A stretch of DNA of 64,000 nt. It comes from Mycolicibacterium aromaticivorans JS19b1 = JCM 16368. Lineage in GTDB: Bacteria; Actinomycetota; Actinomycetes; Mycobacteriales; Mycobacteriaceae. The DNA lies in the NCBI RefSeq assembly GCF_000559085.1, contig NZ_JALN02000001.1:2108001-2172000 (forward strand), read 5' to 3'. The position numbers and the translations under genes are program-made. The notes under the pieces were generated by a model, which saw nothing but the letters and a program-made list of their open reading frames with translations, made no database searches and was not told the origin of the DNA. Below, piece after piece: positions 10,711 through 20,335 of the stretch (position 1 is its first letter; every line of letters begins with the position of its first letter).

Positions 10711-11807
10711 ACAGGCGGGCCCGCAGTCCGCCCGCGCACCAGTTCGGTGGGCAGCACGTCGATCACCGGCAAGCCGTCGCGTGGCGGGCTGTGCAGCAGC
10801 CGGCCGGCCCGCTTGCCCTTCTCCAGGCTAGGCTGCGACACCGTGGTCAGCCCCCGGCTCAAAGCCTCAGGGATGCCGTCGAACCCGGTGACCGTCATCT
10901 GGCCGGGCACGTAAATGCCTTTGGCGCGTAGATAATCCATCGCTGAGATGGCCAGTACATCGGCGGTGCACATCAAGGCGGTGATCCGCGGGTTCGTCTG
11001 CAGCGCCAGCTCGGCGGCCGCCGCACCCGACGCCGGCCGGTGCTCGCAGCTCTCCACGATGGTCAGGGTGGCCGGGTCGTGCCCCGCAGCCCTCATCGCA
11101 TCGCGCACGCCGCCGATCCGCTCGGTCTGGACGTGAAAGCGCGAGTCTCTCAGCCGATCCGCGCTGACGAGGCCTGCCGCCTGGTCGCCGACGCGTCGCT
11201 CGTTGCCCAATCGCATTGTCAGCAAGCCGATTTCGTGATGCCCGAGCCCGACGACATAGTCGGCCAGTTCCCGCATGGCGGTCCGGTCGTCGATGCAGAC
11301 CCGGGATGAGCCCGGGACATCCGCGGGCTGGTCGACGACCACGATCGGCACGTGGCGCTGCAACACCGTCTGCAGGTAGGGGTCGTCGTCGGCAGCGGCG
11401 TAGACGACGAATCCGTCGACTCCGGCTGCCAGAACGGAATTCATGCCGTCCGAGACACTGCGGTCCGGTCCGACCGCGACCAGTAGCAGGCCCTGCCCGG
11501 CTTCTTCGCAGGATTCAGCGAGCCCGGCAACGAAGTTCAATGCGGCGGGATCACTGAAGGCGTAGGTCAACGGCTCGGTGATCACCAGTCCGACCGCGCC
11601 GGCCTTTCGGGTTCGCAGCGACCGGGCGACCGGGTCCGGGCCGGCATATCCCAGTCGCTTGGCGGTGGCCAGTACCCGCTCCCGCAGATCAGCCGACAAC
11701 TGATCTGGCCGGTTGTACGCGTTAGAGATCGTGGTCCGCGAAACCTTGAGTTCGGCAGCCAATGAGGCAAGAGTTGCCCGCCGCCGCGGCGCGGGACTTC
11801 GGGACAT
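10707..11807 (-). CDS. LacI-family transcriptional regulator
   Basis: A 366-residue repressor with an N-terminal LacI helix-turn-helix (TLASLAAELKVSRTTISNAYNRP, residues ~12-34, then hinge VARSLRTRKAGAVGLV) and a periplasmic-binding-protein-like sensor domain. The C-terminal part has the family pattern MTVTGFDGIPEALSRGLTTVSQP. It matches the LacI regulator next to KstR in M. tuberculosis (Rv3575c). It diverges from znuA over 107 bp. Neither its sugar-like ligand nor its target is evident from sequence; otsB or znuA are neighbours but not demonstrated targets. Confidence 0.88.
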   Translation of the reverse strand: MSRSPAPRRRATLASLAAELKVSRTTISNAYNRPDQLSADLRERVLATAKRLGYAGPDPVARSLRTRKAGAVGLVITEPLTYAFSDPAALNFVAGLAESCEEAGQGLLLVAVGPDRSVSDGMNSVLAAGVDGFVVYAAADDDPYLQTVLQRHVPIVVVDQPADVPGSSRVCIDDRTAMRELADYVVGLGHHEIGLLTMRLGNERRVGDQAAGLVSADRLRDSRFHVQTERIGGVRDAMRAAGHDPATLTIVESCEHRPASGAAAAELALQTNPRITALMCTADVLAISAMDYLRAKGIYVPGQMTVTGFDGIPEALSRGLTTVSQPSLEKGKRAGRLLHSPPRDGLPVIDVLPTELVRGRTAGPPV

Positions 11808-11865
11808 GCTCCGTGAGGCTAGCGCATCGAGTTGCGCACGACCGGTACCGATGCCCTATGGTTAT

Positions 11866-11880
11866 TGGAAACGGTTTTCA
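11866..11880. promoter_or_regulatory. Candidate Zur box upstream of znuA
   Basis: TGGAAACGGTTTTCA is an imperfect palindrome with the TGnAAA...TTTTCA arms typical of actinobacterial Zur operators, flanked by A/T-rich sequence. It ends 34 bp before the znuA start, where a zinc-responsive repressor would act. It differs from the usual TGAAAATCATTTTCA-like consensus at one arm position and the three centre bases. Confidence 0.6.
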
Positions 11881-11914
11881 TTTGTATTAGGTCTACTCGG
11901 TTACAGGAGGGCTC

Positions 11915-12832
11915 GTGCGCAGTACTGCGATCCGTGCGGTCATAGGTTTGTCGGCGTTGACGCTGGCGGCCGGTCTCACCGCATGCGGGGACAAGTCCCC
12001 GGGCAGCGGCCCGGGAGCACAGACCCCCACCGTGGTGGCGTCCACCGACGTCTGGGGCAGCGTCGCGCAGGCGGTCGCAGGCGACCACGCCAAGGTCACC
12101 TCGATCATCAACAGCGCCTCGGCCGACCCGCACTCATTCGAGGCCAGCCCCTCGAACGCGGCCGACATCGCCGACGCGTCGCTGGTGGTCTACAACGGCG
12201 GCGGCTATGACCACTGGGTCGACGACGTCCTGGCCAGCCACAAGTCAGTGGCTGCTGTCAACGCCTACGCACTGCTGAAGCCGCCCGCCGGCGAACCCCA
12301 GCCGGCCAACGAACACGTCTTCTACGACCTGGCCACCGCGCGGGCCGTGGCCAGTTCGATCGCCGACAAGCTCGCCCAGGACGATCCGCAGCACGCCGCC
12401 GACTACAAGTCCAACGCCGAGACCTTCAACCGCAAGGTCGACGCGATAGCGCAGACCGAGAACGCCATCCGCACCAGCCACCCGGGCGCCGCGGTGGTCG
12501 CGACCGAACCCGTCGCGCACTATCTCCTGGTGGCCGCCGGCCTGACGGACAAGACACCGACCGGATTCGCCGGCGCCGTCGAGCAGGACACCGACCCCGC
12601 CCCCGTCGACGTCGCGGCCATGCTGGACCTCATCAAATCCCGCCAGATCGCCGCGGTGGTGTTCAACGAACAAACCATCACCGAGGTCACCAAACAGGTC
12701 CAGGCCGCGGCTGCGAGCGCCGGTGTGCCCGTCGTCAGCGTCACCGAGACGCTGCCCGACGGCAAGGACTACCTGACCTGGCAGCGCGATACCGCCGACC
12801 GGTTGACCGCCGCGTTGCAGCAGAACCGATAA
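11915..12832 (+). CDS. znuA: Zinc/manganese-type ABC transporter substrate-binding lipoprotein
   Basis: A 305-residue cluster A-I metal-binding lipoprotein. The signal peptide ends in lipobox LTAC (Cys24). Putative metal ligands are the His in DPHSFEAS, the His in NEHVFYD, the Glu in ATEPVAHYL and the Asp in LPDGKDYLTW. This binding protein delivers metal to ZnuB/ZnuC. There is no long His-rich loop. The GTG start follows GGAGGG. The Zur-like box and the His-rich tail of the partner ATPase favour zinc, although the apparent His-His-Glu-Asp set also occurs in manganese binders. Confidence 0.85.
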   Translation: MRSTAIRAVIGLSALTLAAGLTACGDKSPGSGPGAQTPTVVASTDVWGSVAQAVAGDHAKVTSIINSASADPHSFEASPSNAADIADASLVVYNGGGYDHWVDDVLASHKSVAAVNAYALLKPPAGEPQPANEHVFYDLATARAVASSIADKLAQDDPQHAADYKSNAETFNRKVDAIAQTENAIRTSHPGAAVVATEPVAHYLLVAAGLTDKTPTGFAGAVEQDTDPAPVDVAAMLDLIKSRQIAAVVFNEQTITEVTKQVQAAAASAGVPVVSVTETLPDGKDYLTWQRDTADRLTAALQQNR

Positions 12833-12841
12833 TCACTGCTT

Positions 12842-13654
12842 GTGAGTACCGAGGTCGTCTGCCTGTCCGGTGCCCGGCTGGCGTTCGGGGACCGGGTGCT
12901 CTGGGACCACCTCGACTTGACGGTGGCCCCCGGTGAGTTCATCGCCATCCTCGGCCCCAACGGCACCGGCAAGACGTCGCTGTTCAAGGTGCTGCTGGGT
13001 CAGCTGGAACTCAGCGCGGGTACGGCCACCATCCAGGGCAGGCCGATCGAGGCGGGCAGCGAGCGGATCGGGTACGTGCCACAGCACCGCTCGGTCGACC
13101 GGGGCCTGAGCCTGCGCGGTCGCGACCTGGTCCGCCTCGGGGTGGACGGTCACCACTGGGGCATCGGGCCGCTGTCGCCGAAGGAGCGCCGGCACCGGAA
13201 CTCCGTCGTCGAGCGGGCGTTGGCAGCGGTCCAGGCGCCGAAGTTGGCCAAGGTTCCGGTCGGGGTGATGTCCGGCGGCGAACTACAGCGGGTGCGCATC
13301 GCCCAGGCACTGGCCAGTGATCCGGTGCTGCTGCTCTGCGACGAGCCCCTACTCAACCTGGATCCGGCCAGCGCCCGGCTGGTCGCCCAACTCATCGACC
13401 GGCGCCGCAGGTCCGGTACCGCGGTGATGTTCGTGACGCACGAGATCAACCCGGTGGTCCCCTACGTCGACCGGGTGCTCTATCTGGTCAACGGACGATT
13501 CCGGATCGGCACGGTCGCCGAGGTGATGACCTCGGCGACGCTCTCGGAGTTGTACCAGGCCGACATCCAGGTTGTGCAGGTCGGCGACCGCTACGTCGTG
13601 GTAGGCGAACACCTCGATCACTCCGGCCACACCCACGGACACACCCATGAATGA
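12842..13654 (+). CDS. znuC: Zinc ABC transporter ATPase ZnuC
   Basis: A 270-residue ABC ATPase with Walker A GPNGTGKTS (residues ~38-46), Q-loop (GYVPQHRS), signature MSGGELQRVRIA, Walker B LLLCDEPLLNLD and H-loop FVTHEI. The tail is histidine-rich (DHSGHTHGHTHE), which suggests binding of transition metal at the cytoplasmic face. It starts at a GTG 9 bp after znuA and overlaps znuB by 8 bp, so znuACB is one operon. Confidence 0.92.
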   Translation: MSTEVVCLSGARLAFGDRVLWDHLDLTVAPGEFIAILGPNGTGKTSLFKVLLGQLELSAGTATIQGRPIEAGSERIGYVPQHRSVDRGLSLRGRDLVRLGVDGHHWGIGPLSPKERRHRNSVVERALAAVQAPKLAKVPVGVMSGGELQRVRIAQALASDPVLLLCDEPLLNLDPASARLVAQLIDRRRRSGTAVMFVTHEINPVVPYVDRVLYLVNGRFRIGTVAEVMTSATLSELYQADIQVVQVGDRYVVVGEHLDHSGHTHGHTHE

Positions 13655-14513
13655 CCGCTTCGCAGACCTGCTGGATCACCTGTTCGCTTTCGACATCACC
13701 GCCGACCTGCTCGGCCGGGACTTCGTTCAGCAGGCCCTGATCGCCGCCGCGCTGCTGGCTTTGGTCGCCGGGCTGATCGGGCCGTTCATCGTGATGCGCC
13801 AGATGTCGTTCGCCGTGCACGGTTCCAGCGAGCTGTCGCTGACCGGCGCGGCCTTCGCGTTGCTGGTCGGGTTCAACGTCGGCTTGGGGGCGCTGGTGGG
13901 CAGCGCGCTCGCCGCGGTGCTGTTCGGCATCCTTGGGCAGCGGGCCCGCGAGCGTGACTCGGCGATCGGCGTGGTGCTGGCCTTCGGGCTGGGCCTGGCG
14001 GTGCTGTTCATCCATCTGTACCCGGGCCGGGCCGGCACCAGCTTCGCGCTGCTGACCGGTCAGATCGTCGGCGTCGGCTACTCGGGTCTGACGCTGCTGA
14101 TCGCGGTGACCGTGTTGGTGGTCGGCGTGCTGACCTTCAGCTACCGGCCTCTGCTGTTCGCCACCGCGGACCCCGAAGTGGCTGCGGCACGCGGTGTTCC
14201 GGTGCGCATGCTGGGCATCGTGTTCGCCGCCCTTGTCGGTGTGGTGGCCGCTCAAGGTGTGCAGATCGTCGGTGCGCTACTGGTCATGTCACTGCTCATC
14301 ACGCCGGCAGCCGCGGCGGCCCGGGTGTTCAGTTCACCGGCGGCGGTGATCGCGGCGTCGGTGATCTTCGCCGAACTGTCCGCGGTCGTCGGCATCGTGC
14401 TGTCGCTGGCGCCCGGAGTTCCGGTATCGGTGTTCGTCACGACGATCTCGTTTGTGATCTATCTCGTGTGCTGGGCCGTCAGCCGACGCCAGGTGGATCC
14501 CGCCGCGGCGTGA
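13647..14513 (+). CDS. znuB: Zinc ABC transporter permease ZnuB
   Basis: A 288-residue polytopic permease of the ABC-3 family with about eight hydrophobic helices. The conserved GSSELSLTGAAFALL and GALLVMSLLITPAAAAR stretches are typical of ZnuB/MntB permeases. Its ATG lies inside the end of znuC (8-bp overlap). It forms the channel of the importer with ZnuA and ZnuC. The next gene, pxpA, starts 29 bp later on the same strand and could be read through. Confidence 0.92.
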   Translation: MNDRFADLLDHLFAFDITADLLGRDFVQQALIAAALLALVAGLIGPFIVMRQMSFAVHGSSELSLTGAAFALLVGFNVGLGALVGSALAAVLFGILGQRARERDSAIGVVLAFGLGLAVLFIHLYPGRAGTSFALLTGQIVGVGYSGLTLLIAVTVLVVGVLTFSYRPLLFATADPEVAAARGVPVRMLGIVFAALVGVVAAQGVQIVGALLVMSLLITPAAAAARVFSSPAAVIAASVIFAELSAVVGIVLSLAPGVPVSVFVTTISFVIYLVCWAVSRRQVDPAAA

Positions 14514-14542
14514 TCCATCCGCCGGCTGGTTAGGCTGGTCCC

Positions 14543-15301
14543 GTGACGTCCGTCGACCTGAACGCAGACCTCGGCGAAGGCTTCGGGGTGTGGGAACTCG
14601 GCAACGACGCCGCCATGCTCGATGTCGTCACGAGCGCCAACGTGGCCTGCGGCTTCCACGCAGGCAATCCGGCCGGGCTGGCCCGCACCAGCCGTGCCGC
14701 CGCCGAGCGCGGGGTGCGGATCGGCGCCCAGGTGAGTTATCTCGACCTGGCCGGGTTCGGCCGCCGCTTCATCGACGTCGAACCCGCCGAGCTCACCGCG
14801 GAGGTGATCTACCAGATCGGCGCGTTACAGGCACTGGCCCGTTCCGCAGGAACCGATGTCGGCTACGTCAAACCCCATGGCGCGCTGTACAACACGATCG
14901 TCACCCATCGAGAGCAGGCCCGGGCGGTTGCCGAGGCGGTGCACGCCGTCGACCCCGGCCTGCCGGTGCTGAGCCTGGCCGGTTCGGTGTTCTTCGAAGA
15001 AGCCGAACGACTCGGTCTACGCACCGTCGCCGAGGCGTTCGCCGACCGCGCCTATCGCCCCGACGGGGCGTTGGTTTCCCGCCGGGAGCACGGCGCGGTG
15101 CTACACGATCCGGAGCAGATCGCCGAGCGGGTGTCGCGGATGGTGGACAGCGGCCAGGTATCCGCCGTCGACGGGTCGACGATCGACATACGGGTGGAAT
15201 CGATTTGCGTGCACGGTGATTCGCCCGGTGCGGTGAAGATCGCCACCGCGGTCCGCGACCGCCTGCGGCGCGACGGAGTCGACGTGGCGGCCTTCATCTG
15301 A
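14543..15301 (+). CDS. pxpA: 5-oxoprolinase subunit A (LamB/YcsF family)
   Basis: A 252-residue LamB/YcsF protein starting at GTG 14543. It has the family landmarks [33 protein letters not shown] and a late [23 protein letters not shown]. In other bacteria PxpA acts with PxpB and PxpC to hydrolyse 5-oxoproline to glutamate with ATP. No pxpB or pxpC lies next to it here; instead its TGA shares one base with the ATG of a metallo-beta-lactamase-fold gene. The partners must be elsewhere, or the protein works differently. Confidence 0.88.
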   Translation: MTSVDLNADLGEGFGVWELGNDAAMLDVVTSANVACGFHAGNPAGLARTSRAAAERGVRIGAQVSYLDLAGFGRRFIDVEPAELTAEVIYQIGALQALARSAGTDVGYVKPHGALYNTIVTHREQARAVAEAVHAVDPGLPVLSLAGSVFFEEAERLGLRTVAEAFADRAYRPDGALVSRREHGAVLHDPEQIAERVSRMVDSGQVSAVDGSTIDIRVESICVHGDSPGAVKIATAVRDRLRRDGVDVAAFI

Positions 15302-16221
15302 TGCGGCTCAAACTCGGAAGGCCCGATATCGGCCAATACCGCGACCGCTTCGACGTCCCCGAAGCCGACCCGGACACCGCGCTATCGGTCACCTGGCTGG
15401 GGGTGTCGACGCTCCTCGTCGACGACGGCACCTCGTCGCTGCTGACCGACGGCTTCTTCTCCCGCCCGCCGATGCTGGATGTCGGGCTGCGCCGGCTGGC
15501 GCCGTCGGCATCCCGAATCGACTACTGCCTCAACCGGGCCAACATCAACCGGCTGGCCGCCGTGCTGCCCGTGCACACTCACTACGATCACGCCATGGAC
15601 TCCGCCCTCGTCGCGGCCCGCACCGGCGCCCGGCTGATCGGCGGCGAGTCGGCTGCGAATATTGCTCGGGGATATCGACTTTCGGACGACCAGATCATCG
15701 TCGCGGCATCCGGGGAAGAGCTGGCACTCGGCCCGTTCACCGTGACACTCATCGAATCGCACCACTGCCCGCCGGACCGCTTCCCCGGCACCATCACCGC
15801 ACCCGTCGTGCCGCCGGTGAAAGCCTCGGCGTTCCGCTGCGGCGAGGCGTGGTCGACCCTGATCCACCATGCACCCAGCGATCGGCGGCTGCTCATCCAA
15901 GGCAGCGCCGGCTTCCTGGACGGCGCCCTCGACGGCCGTCGCGCCGACATCGTCTACCTGGGTGTCGGCCAGCTCGGTGTGCAACCCCGGGCCTACATCG
16001 AGCAGTACTGGGAGCAGACGGTCAGGGCGGTCGGGGCGCGCCGCGTCGTGCTGATCCACTGGGACGACTTCTTCCGCCCGCTCACCGAGCCGCTGATCGC
16101 GCTGCCGTACGCCGGCGACGACCTGAACGCGACCATGCGAGTTCTGTCGGGCCTGGCCGAGCGTGACAGCGTCGCACTGCATCTGCCGACGGTGTGGCAA
16201 CGCGAAGACCCGTGGGCCTGA
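15301..16221 (+). CDS. Metallo-beta-lactamase-fold hydrolase
   Basis: A 306-residue MBL-fold protein with the metal-binding motif HTHYDHAMD (residues ~97-105), a second site around ESHHCPPDRFPG and a late HWDDF that probably supplies the final ligand. It matches the M. tuberculosis Rv3577 type, of unknown substrate. No secretion signal is visible. The gene starts on the last base of pxpA (TGATG), which implies tight translational coupling, and is followed by a permease gene 7 bp downstream. The fold is clear; the reaction is not. Confidence 0.82.
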   Translation: MRLKLGRPDIGQYRDRFDVPEADPDTALSVTWLGVSTLLVDDGTSSLLTDGFFSRPPMLDVGLRRLAPSASRIDYCLNRANINRLAAVLPVHTHYDHAMDSALVAARTGARLIGGESAANIARGYRLSDDQIIVAASGEELALGPFTVTLIESHHCPPDRFPGTITAPVVPPVKASAFRCGEAWSTLIHHAPSDRRLLIQGSAGFLDGALDGRRADIVYLGVGQLGVQPRAYIEQYWEQTVRAVGARRVVLIHWDDFFRPLTEPLIALPYAGDDLNATMRVLSGLAERDSVALHLPTVWQREDPWA

Positions 16222-16228
16222 TCGCGCC

Positions 16229-17467
16229 GTGCTGATCGTCGCCCTGTTGGCCCTGGTGGTCGTCCTCGTCTTCGCCATCGCCCGCCCTGCGGGCTGGTCA
16301 GAAGCATGGGCAGCGGTGCCGGCCGCCGCCCTGGTCATCGCGATCGGTGCGGTGTCGACCCACGACGCCGCCGACGAGGCGAGCCGGATGCTCCCGGTGG
16401 TCGCCTTCCTGGCCGCGATACTGGTGCTGGCCAAGCTGTGCGACGACGAGGGTCTGTTCCAGGCGGCGGGCACCTGGATGGCACGCGGCACCGCCGGGAA
16501 GCCGCGGCGGCTGCTGGGTCAGGTGTTCCTGATCGCGGCGGCCACCACGGCGGTGCTCAGCCTGGACGCCACCGTCGTGCTGCTGACCCCCGTAGTGCTG
16601 GCCACGGCGCGCACACTGCGGGTGCCGCCGCGCCCACACCTGTATGCGACTGCGCACCTGTCCAATTCGGCATCGCTGTTGCTGCCGGTGTCCAACCTGA
16701 CCAACCTGCTGGCGTTCAGTGCCGCCGGGCTGTCATTCACCCGGTTCAGCGCGTTGATGGCAGCACCGTGGCTCGCCGCGATCGCCGTGGAATACCTGGT
16801 GCTGCGGCTGGCGTTTCGGCGCGATCTCGCCGACGTGCCGCCCGAAAGCCCGCCCCCGCAGGCGGACCGGCCGGTATTCGTCCTTGGCGTGCTGGCCCTG
16901 ACGCTGGTCGGATTCGCGGTGGCCTCGTTCGCCGGCCTGTCGCCCGCCTGGGCGGCGCTGGCGGGCGCGGTTGTTCTCGGCGTGCGCTCACTGGCGCAGG
17001 GGCGCAGCACAATCGGCGGGATCGTGCACTCGCTGAACGTGCCGTTCCTGCTGTTCGTGCTGGCGCTGGCGGTGGTCGTCAAAGCGGTGATGGTCAACGG
17101 TCTCGACACCGCCGCCGCAGACCTGCTGCCGTCGGGTGGCAGCCTATCGGCACTGCTCGGCATAGCGACGGTGGCGGCGCTGCTGTCCAACGTCGTGAAC
17201 AACCTGCCCGCTGTACTGGTGCTGCTCCCGCTGGCCGCAGGCAGCGGTCCGGCCGCAGTGCTCGCCGTGCTGATCGGGGTGAACATCGGACCGAACCTGA
17301 CATACGCCGGGTCGCTGGCCAATCTGTTGTGGCGCAGGGTGTTGCATCAGCAGGGCGAGCCGACCAGCGTGCGCGAATTCACCTGGCTGGGTCTGGCGGC
17401 GGTTCCGGCCTGCCTGGTGGTGGCGGTGTTGACGTTGTGGGCCGGGGTGGAGCTGATCGGCGTGTAG
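16229..17467 (+). CDS. ArsB/NhaD-superfamily membrane transporter
   Basis: A 412-residue, very hydrophobic protein with about ten predicted helices, of the ion-transporter superfamily that includes ArsB and NhaD. Recognisable parts are VLSLDATVVLLTPVVL, the pore-like SNSASLLLPVSNLTNLL, and the second half-repeat LLSNVVNNLPAVLVLLPL with GVNIGPNLTYAGSLANLL. The M. tuberculosis counterpart (Rv3578) is annotated as an arsenical pump. No ars operon or arsenate reductase lies nearby, so substrate is open. I chose GTG 16229, just after the MBL gene; the frame is open further upstream but overlaps that gene. Confidence 0.8.
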   Translation: MLIVALLALVVVLVFAIARPAGWSEAWAAVPAAALVIAIGAVSTHDAADEASRMLPVVAFLAAILVLAKLCDDEGLFQAAGTWMARGTAGKPRRLLGQVFLIAAATTAVLSLDATVVLLTPVVLATARTLRVPPRPHLYATAHLSNSASLLLPVSNLTNLLAFSAAGLSFTRFSALMAAPWLAAIAVEYLVLRLAFRRDLADVPPESPPPQADRPVFVLGVLALTLVGFAVASFAGLSPAWAALAGAVVLGVRSLAQGRSTIGGIVHSLNVPFLLFVLALAVVVKAVMVNGLDTAAADLLPSGGSLSALLGIATVAALLSNVVNNLPAVLVLLPLAAGSGPAAVLAVLIGVNIGPNLTYAGSLANLLWRRVLHQQGEPTSVREFTWLGLAAVPACLVVAVLTLWAGVELIGV

Positions 17468-17469
17468 TG

Positions 17470-18411
17470 CTAGCGGCGGCGCTGACGGGCGATCTCGGCG
17501 AGCACCACACCGGCAGCGACCGATGCGTTCAGCGACTCAGTCGGTCCTGCCATCGGAATCGACACCACCGCATCGCAATTCTGGCGTACCAGTCGCGAAA
17601 GCCCCTTGCCCTCCGAGCCGACCACGAGCACCAGCGGACCAGAGCCGTCGAGATCGTCGAGCGTGGTGTCGCCTTCGGCATCGAGACCGATCACCTGAAC
17701 ACCGGCGTCGGCCCAATCCTTTAGCGTGCGAGTGAGATTCGTGGCCCGCGCGACCCGGACGCGGGCGGCCGCACCGGCGCTGGTGCGCCACGCGACCGCC
17801 GTCACCGACGCGGAGCGTCGCTGCGGGATCAGCACACCGTGACCCGCGAAGGCGGCCACCGACCGCACGATCGCGCCGAGGTTGCGCGGATCGGAGATGT
17901 TGTCCAGTGCGACCAGAAGAGCTGGTTCGACGTCAGAGGTGGCGGCGGCCAGCAGATCGTCGGGGTGGGCGTAGTTGTAGGGCGGCACCTGCAGGGCGAT
18001 GCCCTGGTGTAACCCGTTGGAGCTCAACCGGTCCAGATCGTGGCGCGGCACTTCGAGAATCGCGATGCCACGGTCCGCGGCCAGCGTGACCGACTCGGTC
18101 AGCCGCTCATCGGCTTCCGCGCCCAGCGCCACATACAGCGCTGTCGCCGGCGCGTGCGCACGCAGGCACTCCAACACGGGGTTGCGGCCCAGAACCATCT
18201 CGGTCTCGTCGGTGGCCTTCGAATACTGGCGCGCCCGCTTGTCGGCATTTGCGGCGCGCCGGGCCGCCGGATGCCCCGTGCGAGCACTTGCCGGCGGCGT
18301 CGCACCGCGGCCTTCCAGCCCACGGCGGCGCTGACCGCCGGAACCGACGGTCGGACCCTTCTTGGTGCCTTCCTTGCGAATCGCACCGCGCCGCTTGGAG
18401 TTTCCCGCCAT
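17470..18411 (-). CDS. rlmB: 23S rRNA 2'-O-methyltransferase, RlmB/TrmH family
   Basis: A 313-residue SPOUT methyltransferase. Residues ~1-60 are a basic, Gly/Arg/Lys-rich extension usual in actinobacterial members. Then comes an RNA-substrate-binding domain ([11 protein letters not shown]) and the SpoU domain with [24 protein letters not shown] and the knot motif [15 protein letters not shown]. It methylates a ribose in 23S rRNA; the exact nucleotide is inferred from the family. The ATG immediately follows the cysS stop with no gap, and the gene ends 2 bp from the convergent permease. Confidence 0.88.
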   Translation of the reverse strand: MAGNSKRRGAIRKEGTKKGPTVGSGGQRRRGLEGRGATPPASARTGHPAARRAANADKRARQYSKATDETEMVLGRNPVLECLRAHAPATALYVALGAEADERLTESVTLAADRGIAILEVPRHDLDRLSSNGLHQGIALQVPPYNYAHPDDLLAAATSDVEPALLVALDNISDPRNLGAIVRSVAAFAGHGVLIPQRRSASVTAVAWRTSAGAAARVRVARATNLTRTLKDWADAGVQVIGLDAEGDTTLDDLDGSGPLVLVVGSEGKGLSRLVRQNCDAVVSIPMAGPTESLNASVAAGVVLAEIARQRRR

Positions 18412-19815
18412 TTACTTGCCGCCTTCTTCGCGTAGCGCCCACTGCGGTCCGTCGGCGGTATCGGTCACCTCGATGCCGGCTTCCTTGAGCCGATCCCGGA
18501 TCTCATCGGCCAGAGCCCAGTCGCGGGTCTGGCGAGCCCCGTCTCGACGGTTCAGCTCGGCGCGCACCAACACGTCGACCGCAGCCAGGGCCGCCGACGT
18601 CTCGTCGCGGGTCTCCCAGCGTTCGTCGAGCGGGTCACACCCGAGAATCCCCATCATCGAACGGATTTCACGCGCCTTCGCCAGCGCGGTCTCGTGGTCG
18701 CCGGATTCCAGGGCCCGGTTGCCGTCCGCGCGGGCGGCATGTACCTCGGCCAGGGCGGCGGGTACGGCGAGGTCGTCATCGAGCGCCGCACCGAACTTCT
18801 CGGTCCACGTGCTCGGCACGACGACACCGACACGAGTCCGCACCCGGTGCAGGAACTCTTCGATGCCGGTGTACGCCTTGACCGCATCCTGCAGTGCGTT
18901 CTCGGAGAACTCCAGCATCGACCGGTAATGCGCACTGCCCAGGTAGTAACGCAGCTCTGCGGGCCGAACCCGTTGCAGCACAGCTGGAATCGACAGGACA
19001 TTACCCAGCGACTTGCTCATCTTCTCGCCGCCCATGGTGACCCAGCCGTTGTGCAGCCAGTACCGGGCGAAGCCGTCGCCGGCGGCACGCGCCTGCGCGA
19101 TCTCGTTCTCATGGTGCGGGAAAACCAGATCCATTCCACCGCAATGAATATCGAATTCAGCACCGAGGTATTCGTGGGCCATCGCAACGCATTCGGAGTG
19201 CCAGCCCGGGCGGCCCGCTCCCCACGGCGTCGGCCAGGACGGCTCGCCGGGCTTGGCGCCCTTCCACAGGGTGAAGTCACGCTGGTCGCGCTTGCCGGTC
19301 GCCACACCCTCGCCCTGGTGCACGTCGTCGACCTTGTGCCCGGAGAGCTTGCCGTACTCCGGGAAGCTCTGTACATCGAAGTAGACGTCCCCTGCGCCGG
19401 TGTAGGCGTGGCCGGTGTCGACCAGTCGCTTGATGAGCTCGACGATCTGAGTGATGTGGCCGGTCGCCCGGGGCTCGGCCGACGGCGGCAGCACGCCCAG
19501 GGCGTCGTAAGCCGCCGAGAATGCCCGCTCATGGGTGGCGGCCCACTCCCACCACGGGCGGCCCGCGTCGGCGGCCTTGGTGAGGATCTTGTCGTCGATG
19601 TCGGTGACGTTGCGGATGAACGCAACGTCAAATCCCTTGGCCATCAGCCAGCGGCGCAGCACATCGAAAGCGACCCCGCTGCGGACATGCCCGATGTGCG
19701 GCAAGCCCTGCACGGTGGCACCGCAGAGATAGATCGAGGCATGCCCGGAACGGATCGGCGCGAAATCGCGCACGGCACCGCTGTAGGTGTCGTGGAGTCG
19801 CAGGGTGCCGGTCAC
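18412..19815 (-). CDS. cysS: Cysteinyl-tRNA synthetase
   Basis: A 467-residue class I aminoacyl-tRNA synthetase charging tRNA-Cys. The zinc/cysteine-binding region [15 protein letters not shown] holds the HIGH motif; other zinc ligands appear in [12 protein letters not shown] and [15 protein letters not shown], and KMSKS follows at about residue 270. The C-terminal helical domain is complete. It lies between ispF (28 bp upstream) and rlmB (0 bp downstream), in the carD-ispD-ispF-cysS-rlmB operon, as in M. tuberculosis. Confidence 0.96.
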   Translation of the reverse strand: MTGTLRLHDTYSGAVRDFAPIRSGHASIYLCGATVQGLPHIGHVRSGVAFDVLRRWLMAKGFDVAFIRNVTDIDDKILTKAADAGRPWWEWAATHERAFSAAYDALGVLPPSAEPRATGHITQIVELIKRLVDTGHAYTGAGDVYFDVQSFPEYGKLSGHKVDDVHQGEGVATGKRDQRDFTLWKGAKPGEPSWPTPWGAGRPGWHSECVAMAHEYLGAEFDIHCGGMDLVFPHHENEIAQARAAGDGFARYWLHNGWVTMGGEKMSKSLGNVLSIPAVLQRVRPAELRYYLGSAHYRSMLEFSENALQDAVKAYTGIEEFLHRVRTRVGVVVPSTWTEKFGAALDDDLAVPAALAEVHAARADGNRALESGDHETALAKAREIRSMMGILGCDPLDERWETRDETSAALAAVDVLVRAELNRRDGARQTRDWALADEIRDRLKEAGIEVTDTADGPQWALREEGGK

Positions 19816-19843
19816 GACGCGCCAGCTTACCGGCCTGAACGGC

Positions 19844-20335
19844 TCAGTCAGGCATCGAGGCGGACCCGGCCACCACCAACGCGGTGGCGATGGCCGCCAT
19901 TCCCTCCCCGCGGCCGGTCAGCCCGAGTCCGTCGGTGGTGGTCGCCGAGACCGACACCGGTGCGCCCAGTAGGCCGGTCAGCAAGCGTTGGGCTTCCTCC
20001 CGGCGCGGACCGATCTTGGGGCGGTTGGCGATCACCTGGACAACGGCGTTACCGACGGTGAATCCTGCGGCGGTGAGCAGTTCGCGGACGTGTTCGAGCA
20101 TGCGGACGCCGGTGACACCACGCCACTGCGGCTGGTCCACGCCGAACACCGAACCGAGATCACCGAGGCTCGCCGCCGAGAGCAGCGCATCACAGAGCGC
20201 GTGGACGGCGACGTCCCCATCGGAGTGTCCGGAGCAGCCGTCGGCGTCGTCGAACAACAGGCCCAGCAGCCAGCAGGGCCGGCCCGACTCGATCGGATGG
20301 ACGTCGCTACCCAGCCCGATGCGGGGAATCGTCAT
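19844..20335 (-). CDS. ispF: 2-C-methyl-D-erythritol 2,4-cyclodiphosphate synthase
   Basis: A 163-residue enzyme of the MEP isoprenoid pathway that cyclises CDP-methylerythritol phosphate, releasing CMP. Metal ligands are Asp11 and His13 (GSDVHP) and His45 ([10 protein letters not shown]); the [18 protein letters not shown] stretch near the end is the family signature. The ATG overlaps the ispD stop in ATGA, so the two consecutive pathway enzymes are translationally coupled. Confidence 0.96.
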   Translation of the reverse strand: MTIPRIGLGSDVHPIESGRPCWLLGLLFDDADGCSGHSDGDVAVHALCDALLSAASLGDLGSVFGVDQPQWRGVTGVRMLEHVRELLTAAGFTVGNAVVQVIANRPKIGPRREEAQRLLTGLLGAPVSVSATTTDGLGLTGRGEGMAAIATALVVAGSASMPD

